Below are positions 36,012 to 46,744 of a DNA stretch of 64,000 nucleotides, in pieces. This DNA is from Planococcus citri. Taxonomy: Eukaryota > Arthropoda > Insecta > Hemiptera > Pseudococcidae. Position numbers and translations under genes: made by a program. The notes under the pieces were generated by a model. The model saw only the letters and a program-made list of their open reading frames with translations. It did no database searches and had not been told where the DNA came from. The stretch covers positions 70,404,836-70,468,835 of the forward strand of contig NC_088681.1 of assembly GCF_950023065.1 (NCBI RefSeq). Direction: 5' to 3'. How positions within the stretch are numbered: the first letter of the stretch is position 1; every line of letters starts with the position of its first letter.

Positions 36012-39000
36012 AATTGACATGATCAGCGATGCTTCATTGGTGATAATCGACTATTCGTACACCCTACTTGGCTTTCATTCGGCTGAAAAACTCGATTTTG
36101 AAAAAATATAAATTTTGCGAATTTTTGTCATTTTTGAGTATATCAGATGCTAAATGAGACCAATTTCATTTGGAGAATATAGAGTATTTTGGAGGTTCGA
36201 TTCTCTTAATACTTGAACTTTCGAGTCAATTTTGCGAGCTTCAGAGAGCTTTTTGGACTGCACGAATGGTACGAATAGAGGGATTTTTGCAGGTAGAGAA
36301 TCCGTTTCCGACGTTGGTGCTGCGAAAAGCTCAAAGTTCCGTCGATAATTAAGTTTTTTTTCATAATTATCGAGCTTTCAGGTAGATAAAAGCTCGATCG
36401 ACTGAAATAAACCAGATTGACGTGATCAGCGATGCTCAATTAGTGATAATCGACTATTCGTACACCCTATTTGATGTTCATTCGGCTAAAAAGCTCAATT
36501 TTGAAGACAAGAAATTTTGAAAAAAATAATGCAGCGCTTCAGGCGGCAGAAAATGGAACTTCTTTTGTTATCGTCAAAAATACGTTGAAAATACACCTTT
36601 CTGTATCCCAAAATCAGGATTTCAAAATAACTTCTCAATTTCACCGCCTGCAGCGCTGCATCATAAAGTTTGAACTTTTGAATTAATTTGGCGAGCTTTA
36701 GAGAGCTTTTTAGACTGTACGAATGGTACGAATTGGGGGGTTTTTGCAGGTGGAGAATCCGTTTCCGACGTTGGTGCTGCCAAAAAGCTCAAAGTTCCGT
36801 CGAAAATTAAGCTTTTTTTCATAATTATGGAGTTTCCAGGTTGATAAAAGCTCGCTCGACTCGAATAAACGAGCTTGACGTGATCAGCGATGCCTAATTG
36901 ATGATAATCGACAATTCGTACACCCTATTTGATGTTCATTCGGCTAAAAAGCTCAATTTTGAAGACAAGAAATTTTGAAAAAATGGTGCAGCGCTTCAGG
37001 CGGCAGAAAATGGAACTTCTTTTGTTATCGTCAAAAATACGTTGTAAATACACCTTTCTGTGTTCCCAAATCAGGATTTCAAAAGAACTTCTCAATTTTA
37101 TCGGCTGCAGCGCTGAACCATAAAATTTGAACTTTTGAATCAATTTTGTGAGCTTTAGAGAGCTTTTTAGACTGTACGAATGTTACGAATAGGGGGGGTT
37201 TTGGGTACGGCGAATTCATTTACGGTGTTAGTTCCTGCAAAAAGCTGAAAGTTTACTCCAAAATGAAGCTTTTTTTCATAATCATCGAGCTTTCAGGTTG
37301 AAAAAAGCTCGATCGACTGAAATAAAGCAGATTGACGTGATCAGCGATGCTCAATTAGTGTTAATCGACTATTCGTACACCCTATTTGATGTTCATTTGG
37401 CTGAAAAACTCAATTTTGAAAAAATACAAATTTGCCAATTTTAGTCATTTTTGAGTATTAGAGATGCTAAATTAGACCAATTTTATTAGGAGAATATAGA
37501 GTATTAGGAGGTTCGATGCTCCTAATACTTGAACTTTCGAATTAATTTTGCGAGTTTTAGAGAGCTTTTTAGACTGTACGAATAGTACGAATAGGGGGGT
37601 TTTTGGGTACGGCGAATCCGTTTCCGGCGTTGGTTTTTGCAAAAAGCTCAAAGTTTCTTCGGAATTGAAGCTTTTTTTCATAATGATCGAGCTTTCAGGT
37701 AGATAAAAGCTCGCTGGACTAAAATAAACCAGATTGACGTGATCAGCGATGCTCAATTAGTGTTAATCGACTGTTCGTACACCCTATTTGATGTTCATTC
37801 GGCTGAAAAGCTCAATTTTGGAGACATGAAATTTTGAAAAAAATGATGCAGCGCTTCAGGCGGCAGAAAATGGAACTTCTTTTTGTATCGCCAAAAATAT
37901 GTTGTAAATACATCTTTCTGTATCCCAAAATCAGGATTTCAAAAGAACTTCTCAATATCACCGCCTGCAGCGCTGCATCATAAAGTTTGAAATTTTGAAT
38001 CAATTTTGCGAGCTTTACAGATCTTTTTAGACTGTACGAATGGTACGAATAGGGGGGTTTTTGGGTACGGGGATTTCATTTCCGGTGTTAGTTCTTGCAA
38101 AAAGCTCGCAGTTTCCTCCAAAATGAAGCTTTTTTTCATAATTGTCGAGCTTTCAGGTTGAAAAAAGCTCGATCGACTAAAACAAACGAGCTTGACGTGA
38201 TCAGCGAAGCTCAATTAGTAATAATCGACTATTCGTACACCTTAATTGACGTTCATTTCGCCAAAAAGCTCAATTTAGGAAATGTACAAATTTGGCAATT
38301 TTGACCATTTTCGAGTATAAAAGATGCTAAAAGAGACCAATTTCATCAGGAGAATATAGAGTATTAGGAGGTTCGATGCTCCTAATACTTGAACTTTTGA
38401 ATCGATTTTGCGAGCTTTAGAGAGCTTTTTAGGCTATACGAACTGGACGAATAGGGGGGTTTTGGGTACGCCGAATTCGTTTCCGGTGATGGTTGTTGCA
38501 AAAAGCTCAAAGTTCTCTTCGAAATGAAGCTTTTTTTTCATGAAAGTTGAGCTTTCAGTCGGAATAAAGCTCGATCGACTAAAACAAACGAGCGTGACGT
38601 GATCAGCGATGCTCAATTAGTAATAATCAACTATTCGTACAATTAAATTCACTACCGTTTGGTCAAAAAGCTCAATTTTGAAAATCCGAAATTTTTCAAT
38701 TTTCACCATTTTTGGTGACAGAAGATGCTAAATGAGACCAATCAATTTCATTAGGAAAATATAGAGTATTAGGAGGTTCGATACTCCTAATACTTGAACT
38801 TTTGAACCGATTTTGCGAGCTTTAGAGAGCTTTTTAGGCTATACAAACTGGACGAATAGAGGGGTTTTTGGGTACGGCGAATTCGTTTTCGGTGTTGGTT
38901 GTTGCAAAGAGCACAAAGTTCTCTTCGAAATGAAGCTTTTTTCATAAAAGTTGAGCTTTCAGTTGGAAGAAAGATCGATCGATTAAAACAAACGAATTTG

Positions 39001-42000
39001 ACGTGATCAGCGATGCTCAATTAGTAATAATCGACTATTCGTACACCCTAATTGATGTTCATTTAGCCAGAAAGCTCAATTTTGGAAAAGTACATATTTG
39101 GCAATTTCACCATTTTTGGTAAGAAAAGATGCTAAATGAGACCAATTTCATTAGGAGAATATGGGATATTAAGAGGTTCGATGCTCCTAATACTCGAACT
39201 TTCGAATTTATTTGGCGAGCTTTAGAGAGCTTTTTAGACTGTACGAATGTTACGAATAGGGGGGTTTTTGCAGGTGGGGAATCTGTTTCCGACGTTGGTT
39301 TTTGCAAAAAGCTCAAAGTTCTGTCGAAAATGAAGCTTTTTTTCATAATTATTGAGCTTTCAGGTAGATAAAAGCTCGCTCGACTAAAATGAACCAGATT
39401 GACGTGATCACCGATGCTCAATTAGTAATAATCGACTATTCGTACACCATAATTGATGTTAATTCGGCTGAAAAGCTCAATTTTGAAGACAAGAAATTTT
39501 GAAAAAATGGTGCAGCGCTTCATGTGGCAGAAAATGGAACTTCCTTTTGTTATCGCCAAAAATACGTTGTAAATATATCTTTCTGCATCCCAAAATCAGG
39601 ATTTCAAAAGAACTTCTCAATTTCACCGTCGCAGCGCTGCATCATAAAGTTTGAACTTTTGAATAAATTTTGCGAGCTTTAGAGAGCTTTTTAGACAGTA
39701 CGAATGGTACGAATAGGGGCGTTTTTGGGTACGGCGAATTCATTTCCGGTTTTAGTTCTTGAAAAAAGCTCAAAGTTCTCTTCGAAATGAAGCTTTTTTC
39801 CATAAAAGTTGAGCTTTCAGTCGGAATAAAGCTCGATCGACTAAAACAAACGAGTGTGACGTGATCAGCGATGCTCAATTAGTAATAATCAACTATTCGT
39901 ACACCTTAATTCACTACCATTTGGTCAAAAAGCTCAATTTTGAAAAAACAGAAATTTTTCAGTTTTCACCATTTTTGGTAACAGAAGATGCTAAATGAGA
40001 CCAATTTCATTAGGAGAATATAGAGTATTAGGAGGTTCGATGCTCCTAATACTTGAACTTTCAAATCAATTTTGCGAGCTTTAGAGAGCTTTTTAGACTG
40101 TACGAATGTTACGAATAGGGGGATTTTTGGGTACGGCGAATTCATTTCCGGTGTTAGTTTTTGCAAAAAGCTCATAGGTCCATTGAATATGAAGCTTTTT
40201 TACATAATTATCGAGCTTTCAGGTAGGAAAAAGCTCGAACGACTCGAATAAACGAGCTTGACGTGATCAGCGATGCTTATTCGATGATAATCGACTATTC
40301 GTGCACCCTAATTTATGTTCATTCAGCTGAAAAGCTCACTTTTGAAAAAATACAAATTTGCCAATTTTTGTCATTTTTGAGTATAGAAGATGCTAAAAGA
40401 GACCAATTTCATTAGGAGAATATGAAGTATTAGGAGCTTCGATGCTCCTAATACTTGAACTTTCGAATCAATTTTGCGAGCTTTAGAGAGCTTTTTAGAC
40501 TGTACAAATGGTACGACTAGGGGGGTTTTTGGGTACGTCGAATCAGTTTCCGGCGTTGGTTTTTGCAAAAAGCTCAAAGTTTCTTCGGAATTGAAGCTTT
40601 TTTCACAATCATTGAGCTTTCAAGTTGAAAAAAGCTCGATCGACTGAAATAAAGCAGATTGACGTGATCAGCGATGCTCAATTAGTGTTAATCGACTATT
40701 CGTACACCCTATTTGATGTTCATTCGGCTAAAAAGCTCAATTTTGAAGACAAGAAATTTTGAAAAAATGATGCAGCGCTTCAGGCGGCAGAAAATGGAAC
40801 TTTTTTTGTTACTGTCAAAAATACGTTGTAAATACACCTTTCTGTGTCCCAAAATCAGGATTTCAAAAGAACTTCTCAATTTCACCGCCTGCAGCACTGC
40901 ATCATAAAGTTTGAACTTTTGAATCAATTTTGTGAGCTTTAGAGAGCTTTTTAGACTGTACGAATGGTACGAATAGAGAGGTTTTTGGGTACGGCGAATT
41001 CATTTACGGTGTTAGTTCTTGCAAAAAGCTGAAAGTTTTCTCCAAAATGAAGCTTTTTTTCACAATCATCGAGCTTTCAGGTAGATAAAAGCTCGATCGA
41101 CTTAAATACGAGTAGACCAGATTGACGTGATCAGCGATGCTCAATTAGTGATAATCGACTATTCGTACACCCTATTTGATGTTCATTCGGCTGAAAAGCT
41201 CACTTTTGAAAAAATACAAATTTGCCAATTCTAGTCATTTTCGAGTATATAAGATGCTAAATGAGACCATTTTCATTAGGAGAATATGGTGTAATAGGAG
41301 GTTCGATGCTACTGATACTTGAACTTTTGAATCAATTTTGCGAGCTTTAGAGAGCTTTTTAGACTGTACGAATGGTACGAATAGGGGGGTTTTTGCAGGT
41401 GGAGAATCCGTTTCCGGTGTTGGTTTTTGCAAAAAGCTCAAAGTTCCTTCAGAATTGAAGCTTTTTTCATAATTATCGAGCTTTCAGGTGGATAAAAGCT
41501 CGCTCGACTGAATTAGACCAGATTGACGTGATCACCGATGCTCAATTAGTAATAATCGACTATTCGTACATCATAATTTACGTTCGTTTGCCTAAAAAGC
41601 TAAATTTTGAAAAAACAGAAATTTTTCAATTTTCACCATTTTTGGTAACAGAAGATGCTAAATGAGACCAATTTCATTAGGAGAATATAGAGTATTAGGA
41701 GGTTCGATACTCCTAATATTTGAACTTTTGAATCAATTTTTCGAGCTTTAGAGAGCTTTTTAGGCTGTACAAACTGGACGAATAGGGGGGTTGTTGGGTA
41801 CGTCGAATTCGTTTCCGGAGTTGGTTGTTGCAAAAAGCTCAAAGTTCTCTTCGAAATGGAGCTTTTTTCCATAAAAGTTGAGCTTTCAGTCGGAAGAAAA
41901 CTCGATCGACTAAAACAAACGAGCGTGACGTGATCAGCGATGCTCAATTAGTAATAATCGACTATTCGTACACCCTAATTGATGTTCATTTGGCCAGAAA

Positions 42001-43702
42001 GCTCAATTTTGAAAAAGTACAACTTTTCCAAATTTGATCATTTTCGAATATATTTGATGCGAAATGAGACCAATTTTATTAGGAGAATATGGGATATTAG
42101 GAGGTTCGATACTCCTAATACTTGAACTTTTGAATCAATTTTGCGAGCTTTAGAGAGCTTCTTAGACTATACGAATGGTACGAATAGGGGGGTTTTTGGG
42201 TACGGCGAATTCATTTCCATTGTTAGTTCTTGCAAAAAGCTCACAGTTTCCTCCAAAATGAAGCTTTTTTCATAATTATCGAGCTTTCAGGTAGATAAAA
42301 GCTCGATCGACTGAAATAAACCAGATTGACGTGATCAACGATGCTCAATTAGTGATAATCGACTATTCGTACACCCTATTTGATGTTCATTCGGCTAAAA
42401 AGCTCAATTTTGAAGACAAGAAATTTTGAAAAAATGATGCAGCGCTTCAGGCGGCAGAAAATGGAACTTCTTTTGATATCGTCAAAAATACGTTGTAAAT
42501 TACACTTTTCTGTGTCCCAACATCAGGATTTCAAAAGAACTTCTCAATTTCACCGCCTGCAGCGCTGCATCATAAAGTTTGAACTTTTGAATCAATTTTG
42601 TGAGCTTTACAGAGCTTTTTAGACTGTACGAATGGTACGAATAGGGGGGTTTATGGGTACGGCGAATTCATTTCCGGTGTTAGTTTTTGCAAAAAGCTCA
42701 AAGGTCCATCGAAAATGAAGCTTTTTTTCATAACTATCGAGCTTTCAGGTAGATAAAAGCTCGATCAACTCGAATAAACGAGCTTGACGTGATCAGCGAT
42801 GCTTATTCGATGATAATCGACTATTCGTGCACCCTAATTGATGTTCATTCGGCTGAAAAGCTCACTTTTGGAAAAATACAAATTTGCCAATTCTTGTCAT
42901 TTTAAGATGCTAAAAGAGACCAATTTCATTAGGAGAATATGAAGTATTAGGAGGTTCGATGCTCCTAATACTTGAACTTTCGAATCAATTTTGCGAGCTT
43001 TAGAGAGCTTTTTAGACTGTACGAATGGTACGAATAGGAGGGTTTTTGCAGGTGGAGAATCCGTTTCCGACGTTGGTGCTGCCAAAAAGCTCAAAGTTCC
43101 ATCCAAAATGAAGCTTTTTTTCATGAAAATTGAACTTTCAGGTAGAAAAAAGCTCGATCGACTCAAATAAACGAGCTTGACGTGATCAGCGATGCCTAAT
43201 TGATGATAATCGACTATTCGTACACCCTATTTGATGTTCATTCGGCTAAAAATCTCAATTTTGAAGACATGAAATTTTGAAAAAAATAATGCAGCGCTTC
43301 AGGCGGTAGAAAATGGAACTTCTTTTGTTATCGCCAAAAATACGTTGTAAATACATCTTTCTGTATCCCAAAATCGAGATTTCAAAAGAACTTCGCAATT
43401 TCGCCGCCTGCAGCGCTGCATCATAAAGTTTCAACTTTTGAATCAATTTTGCGATCTTTAGAGAGCTTTTTAGACTGTACGAATTGTACGAATAGGGGGG
43501 TTTTTGGGTAAGGCGAATTCATTTCCGGTGTTAGGTTTTGCAAAAAGCTCAAAGTTCCATCGAAAATGAAGCTTTTTTTCATAATTATCGAGCTTTCAGG
43601 TAGATGAAAGCTCGATCGACTCGAATAAACGAGCTTGACGTGATCAGCGATGCCTAATTAGTCACAATCGATTGTTCGTTCACGCTATTTGTCTTTCATA
43701 TG
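36012..43702 (+). repeat. Tandem array of 18 units in two interspersed size classes (402 and 458 bp)
   Basis: The anchor GTGATCAGCGATGC (with small variants) starts near 36021, 36424, 36882, 37339, 37741, 38199, 38601, 39005, 39406, 39863, 40265, 40666, 41129, 41530, 41932, 42333, 42791, 43184 and 43642. Spacings cluster at about 402 (A) or 458 (B); the order is A B B A B A A A B A A B A A A B A B. All units share a backbone (TTGCGAGCTTTAGAGAGCTT, GAATAGGGGGGTTTTTG, GAGCTTTCAGGTAGATAAAA). A units carry a cassette with the hairpin AGTATTAGGAG/CTCCTAATACT; B units carry instead one bounded by GCAGCGCTTCAGGCGG and CCGCCTGCAGCGCTGC. The array starts and ends abruptly in non-repeat DNA. Confidence 0.93.
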
Positions 43703-46627
43703 GACATTGCAATTACTTACCTGCAAACAGCAGTCACAGAAACTGGTATAAAAATGATTTTAGCAGCATATCCAACTTTTGGTCATTTCTCAAGGGTAAA
43801 TTGGACTCGTTGAATGATAACCAAACCTTGACAAATTATAATAAGTTTAAGTAGGTACCTACTCATTTCTCATGCGTGAAAACAAAACATCGATAAAAAT
43901 AATTTCTGCAAGCACCTAATTGGTCATTCAAATTTAGGCCATTTTAATGACATAGTGCATTCATGGTCAGCTTGCGAGAAACAGTAATGTGTCACAAACA
44001 CAAATACATGCTTGAAGTATTACAAATCAATTGTATTGGATGAGAGTAAATCCAAAAGTCAAATGGCTAAAGAAAACCACAAACAAACCAACCAACCAAT
44101 CAATCAATTATTTTTATGGTAGAGAGTAGATACACAAAAAATGGACATCTATGGCCACAGATGTGATCAGATATAGGTATCAATGAAAAACTTGGTACTA
44201 CAATCTTTTTTACTGCGGTTCCATATTTCTCCAAAAATTAAACCCGCCCCCAATTTCGGCCCTTGAGGGCCCTGAATATGTTGCAAAAGTCTTTGTAGGT
44301 GCTAATAATGATTTCTGAACGAATGAAGTCAACAGAAATAGATGACAACAGGATCTAATACCAGTGTGAACGCTTCTATTACCAAACTCTTACAGGGTGT
44401 CCAAATAACCACAAAACACGTTCTCACATTCACTAAATGCGTTAATTAACACGTCACATTTGAATAACTCAGATGCCAATCTTCTCTCTAAATCAGAATT
44501 TCTCGAGCTAACAAAATGTTTTGCGATTTTTTGAACACCCGTGTCATAATATTAGAGGGTGAAGAGTACTGGAAGTGTTTGCAATCTTCATTCGTTCAGA
44601 ATTCATTGGCACCGGTGACTTCTTCTTCGAACTATAGGTACCTACTCACTGCATAGACGACGAAATCTGAAAAATTAAAGAAAACACTCGTAAATGAAAA
44701 TGATGGGAAATTTTTATTTTGTACGAAATTTCATCTATATAGTTTTATATATTACACGAGTAAGTTTGAATCCACACATGATCGAGGTTACAACCCATAA
44801 GAAAACTTACAGGATGCGCAACAACATCGCCAGCACCCTTATCACCTACCTTTACAATTACATAGTTAATAAGGGTACCTCCAGTAAGTACACAGACACA
44901 CGCTGCATTTTACACGCAAAAATAGGTAGGTAGGTATCACAATGAGCAGTTTTTGACACCAATTTACAGGTAGGTATTTAAGAATAAATATGAGCAACCG
45001 CGCACTATGAGTTGATAGATCTTAAAACAGCTTGTATAATCATTCGGTATTTTTTATGAATTGTAAATAATAAAAAAAAAGATAATACCTATATACACGT
45101 ACGTATAATTGAATACAGATCGTACTTTTCCATTAAACTTTTTTTTACTACAACCGAAAATTTGATATGTATCGAAGAGTACCAAAAAGAAAAAAAAACT
45201 TAACATATCACAGAATAAAAAATGAGAAAAAAAACAACAAATAAATAAAATTTTCAAAATGAAAAATAAATACGAATTATTATTAAGATGAAAGAGCTTA
45301 TTTCAATTTAAACTAAATCCCAAAATAAATAATCCAAGTTTGAATTTTACACTATTACTTTAGCCTATCAAAGCGATCAAATGTGAAATGAGGAATTCCC
45401 TCGTCTAAATTGTCGATAATATTTTTTTTTCAAAGGTAGTTATTTTAATCACACGTTTACAAAGGTGATAAATATAACGAAACATGGCTGAATTTCCGTC
45501 AAACTATACCCCTTTAATTGCAGGTTAGGTTAGGTAAATTTTTATACAAGCGACTTTTTTTCCATCATGTTTTGCTTTTGCCAAACACCTACTCGAGTAA
45601 AAAAAAATTGTACATCAAACAGAAGAAACTTGACTAGATAATACGTTAAAAATAGCTTTTAAGCATTAAACAAAGGCGATTTGAGCTGAAAAAAGTAAAG
45701 TACAACAAAACAAAAGAAAAAAAAACAATTTTAAAAAAATTTACAAAAATCTGATAAATTACCAACTGTACGAGATGTAGGTAGGTACGTTAATTCGTGT
45801 GTAATTTTTGCCCATATAATTTGTCATTTACTCGGTTAAATTCGAACTGTAATGTTTTTAGGCAGCTCAATCGTTTAGTTAAAATGACAACGCTGATATC
45901 AAATTTTTCGTTACAAAATAAATTACACTAAGAACACAAAAAAAATTTGAAAAAGAAATAAAATTTTAAATAAAAAAAGAAAAAAAACAAAATAATGTAC
46001 ACAACAAGGTAAAATTATTTTGCTACCGTTAAAACTTACGCAAGAACGACTAGATAAATGTAAAAATAGGCTCCGGTGACGAAAAGGCTGTTGGAACTGC
46101 CGCCGGATTTTCCTAAAAACAGAGAAAAAAACACAGAATAATTTTAGAGTCTTCTTTTTTATAGAATAAAATAATATTAATAATCATATCAAAACGAAAA
46201 GAACTTTTGGAAATTTTTTGAAATATAGTTTATCCTGAAGGGAGGAGAAAGGGGGGGGGGAATTAGTGCTCCCGAAGAGATTTGATGAGGCTGATGAATG
46301 ATTTCATCAAAAAAAAAAAAAATCAGGAAAGGCAGCTCTCCAAGCAGGGCATTTCAAAAAATATGCTTTCGGCCATTTTTTTTTCCACTTACAACAGAGA
46401 ACAAAGAAAATTTTTCAAAAATTATAATTAACGAGAGAATGAGTGGGAAATTTCATAATATGATTAAAATATTGGCGGGTGTGGGGGGGAGGGGAGACTT
46501 ACGCAGAAATTTTGGCATAAAAGCAGGATAAGCGGGGCTGTTGGACATCCTGTTTCTGAATCGTTGAAATGAAAATGAAAAATAAAACTAACACGAGTTA
46601 TTAATTTATAAATTGACTTCAACTTAC
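43703..46627. other. AT-rich DNA, possibly including spineless 3' UTR
   Basis: No large repeat family. From about 45000 to 46130 the DNA is very A-rich on +, with several AATAAA on both strands. Possible - strand exon-like segments with good splice sites lie at 46503-46549 and from 46112 down to about 46030. They could be spliced 3' UTR of spineless. A GGGTTAGG-like TTAGGTTAGG stretch is at 45527, too short to be telomeric. Confidence 0.3.
44393..44546. mobile_element. Very short TIR element (MITE), TA-flanked
   Basis: The left end CAGGGTGTCCAAATAACCAC (preceded by TA) pairs imperfectly with the reverse complement of the right end (CACGGGTGTTCAAAAAATCG, followed by TA within a few bases). 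About 155 bp. TACAGGGTGTC termini are typical of insect Tc1/mariner-derived MITEs. The imperfect match makes it an old copy. Confidence 0.5.
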
Positions 46628-46630
46628 TAG

Positions 46631-46744
46631 TCATTGATTTAACAACGTGTTCGTCACCTCCGAGATGGACAACAAAGGACTCCCGTCCGATTTATCTGAG
46701 GATAGCCGCATTCTGCGACCATTCCCGACCTCGCAACTGCTGTG
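46631..46744 (-). CDS. ss: spineless terminal coding exon
   Basis: The acceptor is AAAATTTTCAG, in phase 0. It encodes HSSCEVGNGRRMRLSSDKSD, then GSPLLSISEVTNTLLNQ and TGA. The sharply higher GC content and absence of repeats are exon-like. Six bases after the end of the stop codon's frame there is a further donor (CTA/GTAAGT, exon edge 46628), so the 3' UTR may be spliced. Possible further segments with good splice sites lie at 46503-46549 and below 46113, but whether they are UTR or alternative ends cannot be decided here. Confidence 0.62.
   Translation of the reverse strand, partial: HSSCEVGNGRRMRLSSDKSDGSPLLSISEVTNTLLNQ

Noticed and set aside
36012..43702. CRISPR-like or gene-family interpretation of the array
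   Set aside because: Repeats are the long (400+ bp) units themselves with no short repeats and unique spacers, and the genome is eukaryotic; no domain in any frame.
45520..45535. TTAGGTTAGG as telomeric repeat
   Set aside because: Only two units of the insect TTAGG motif in the middle of genic DNA; chance occurrence.
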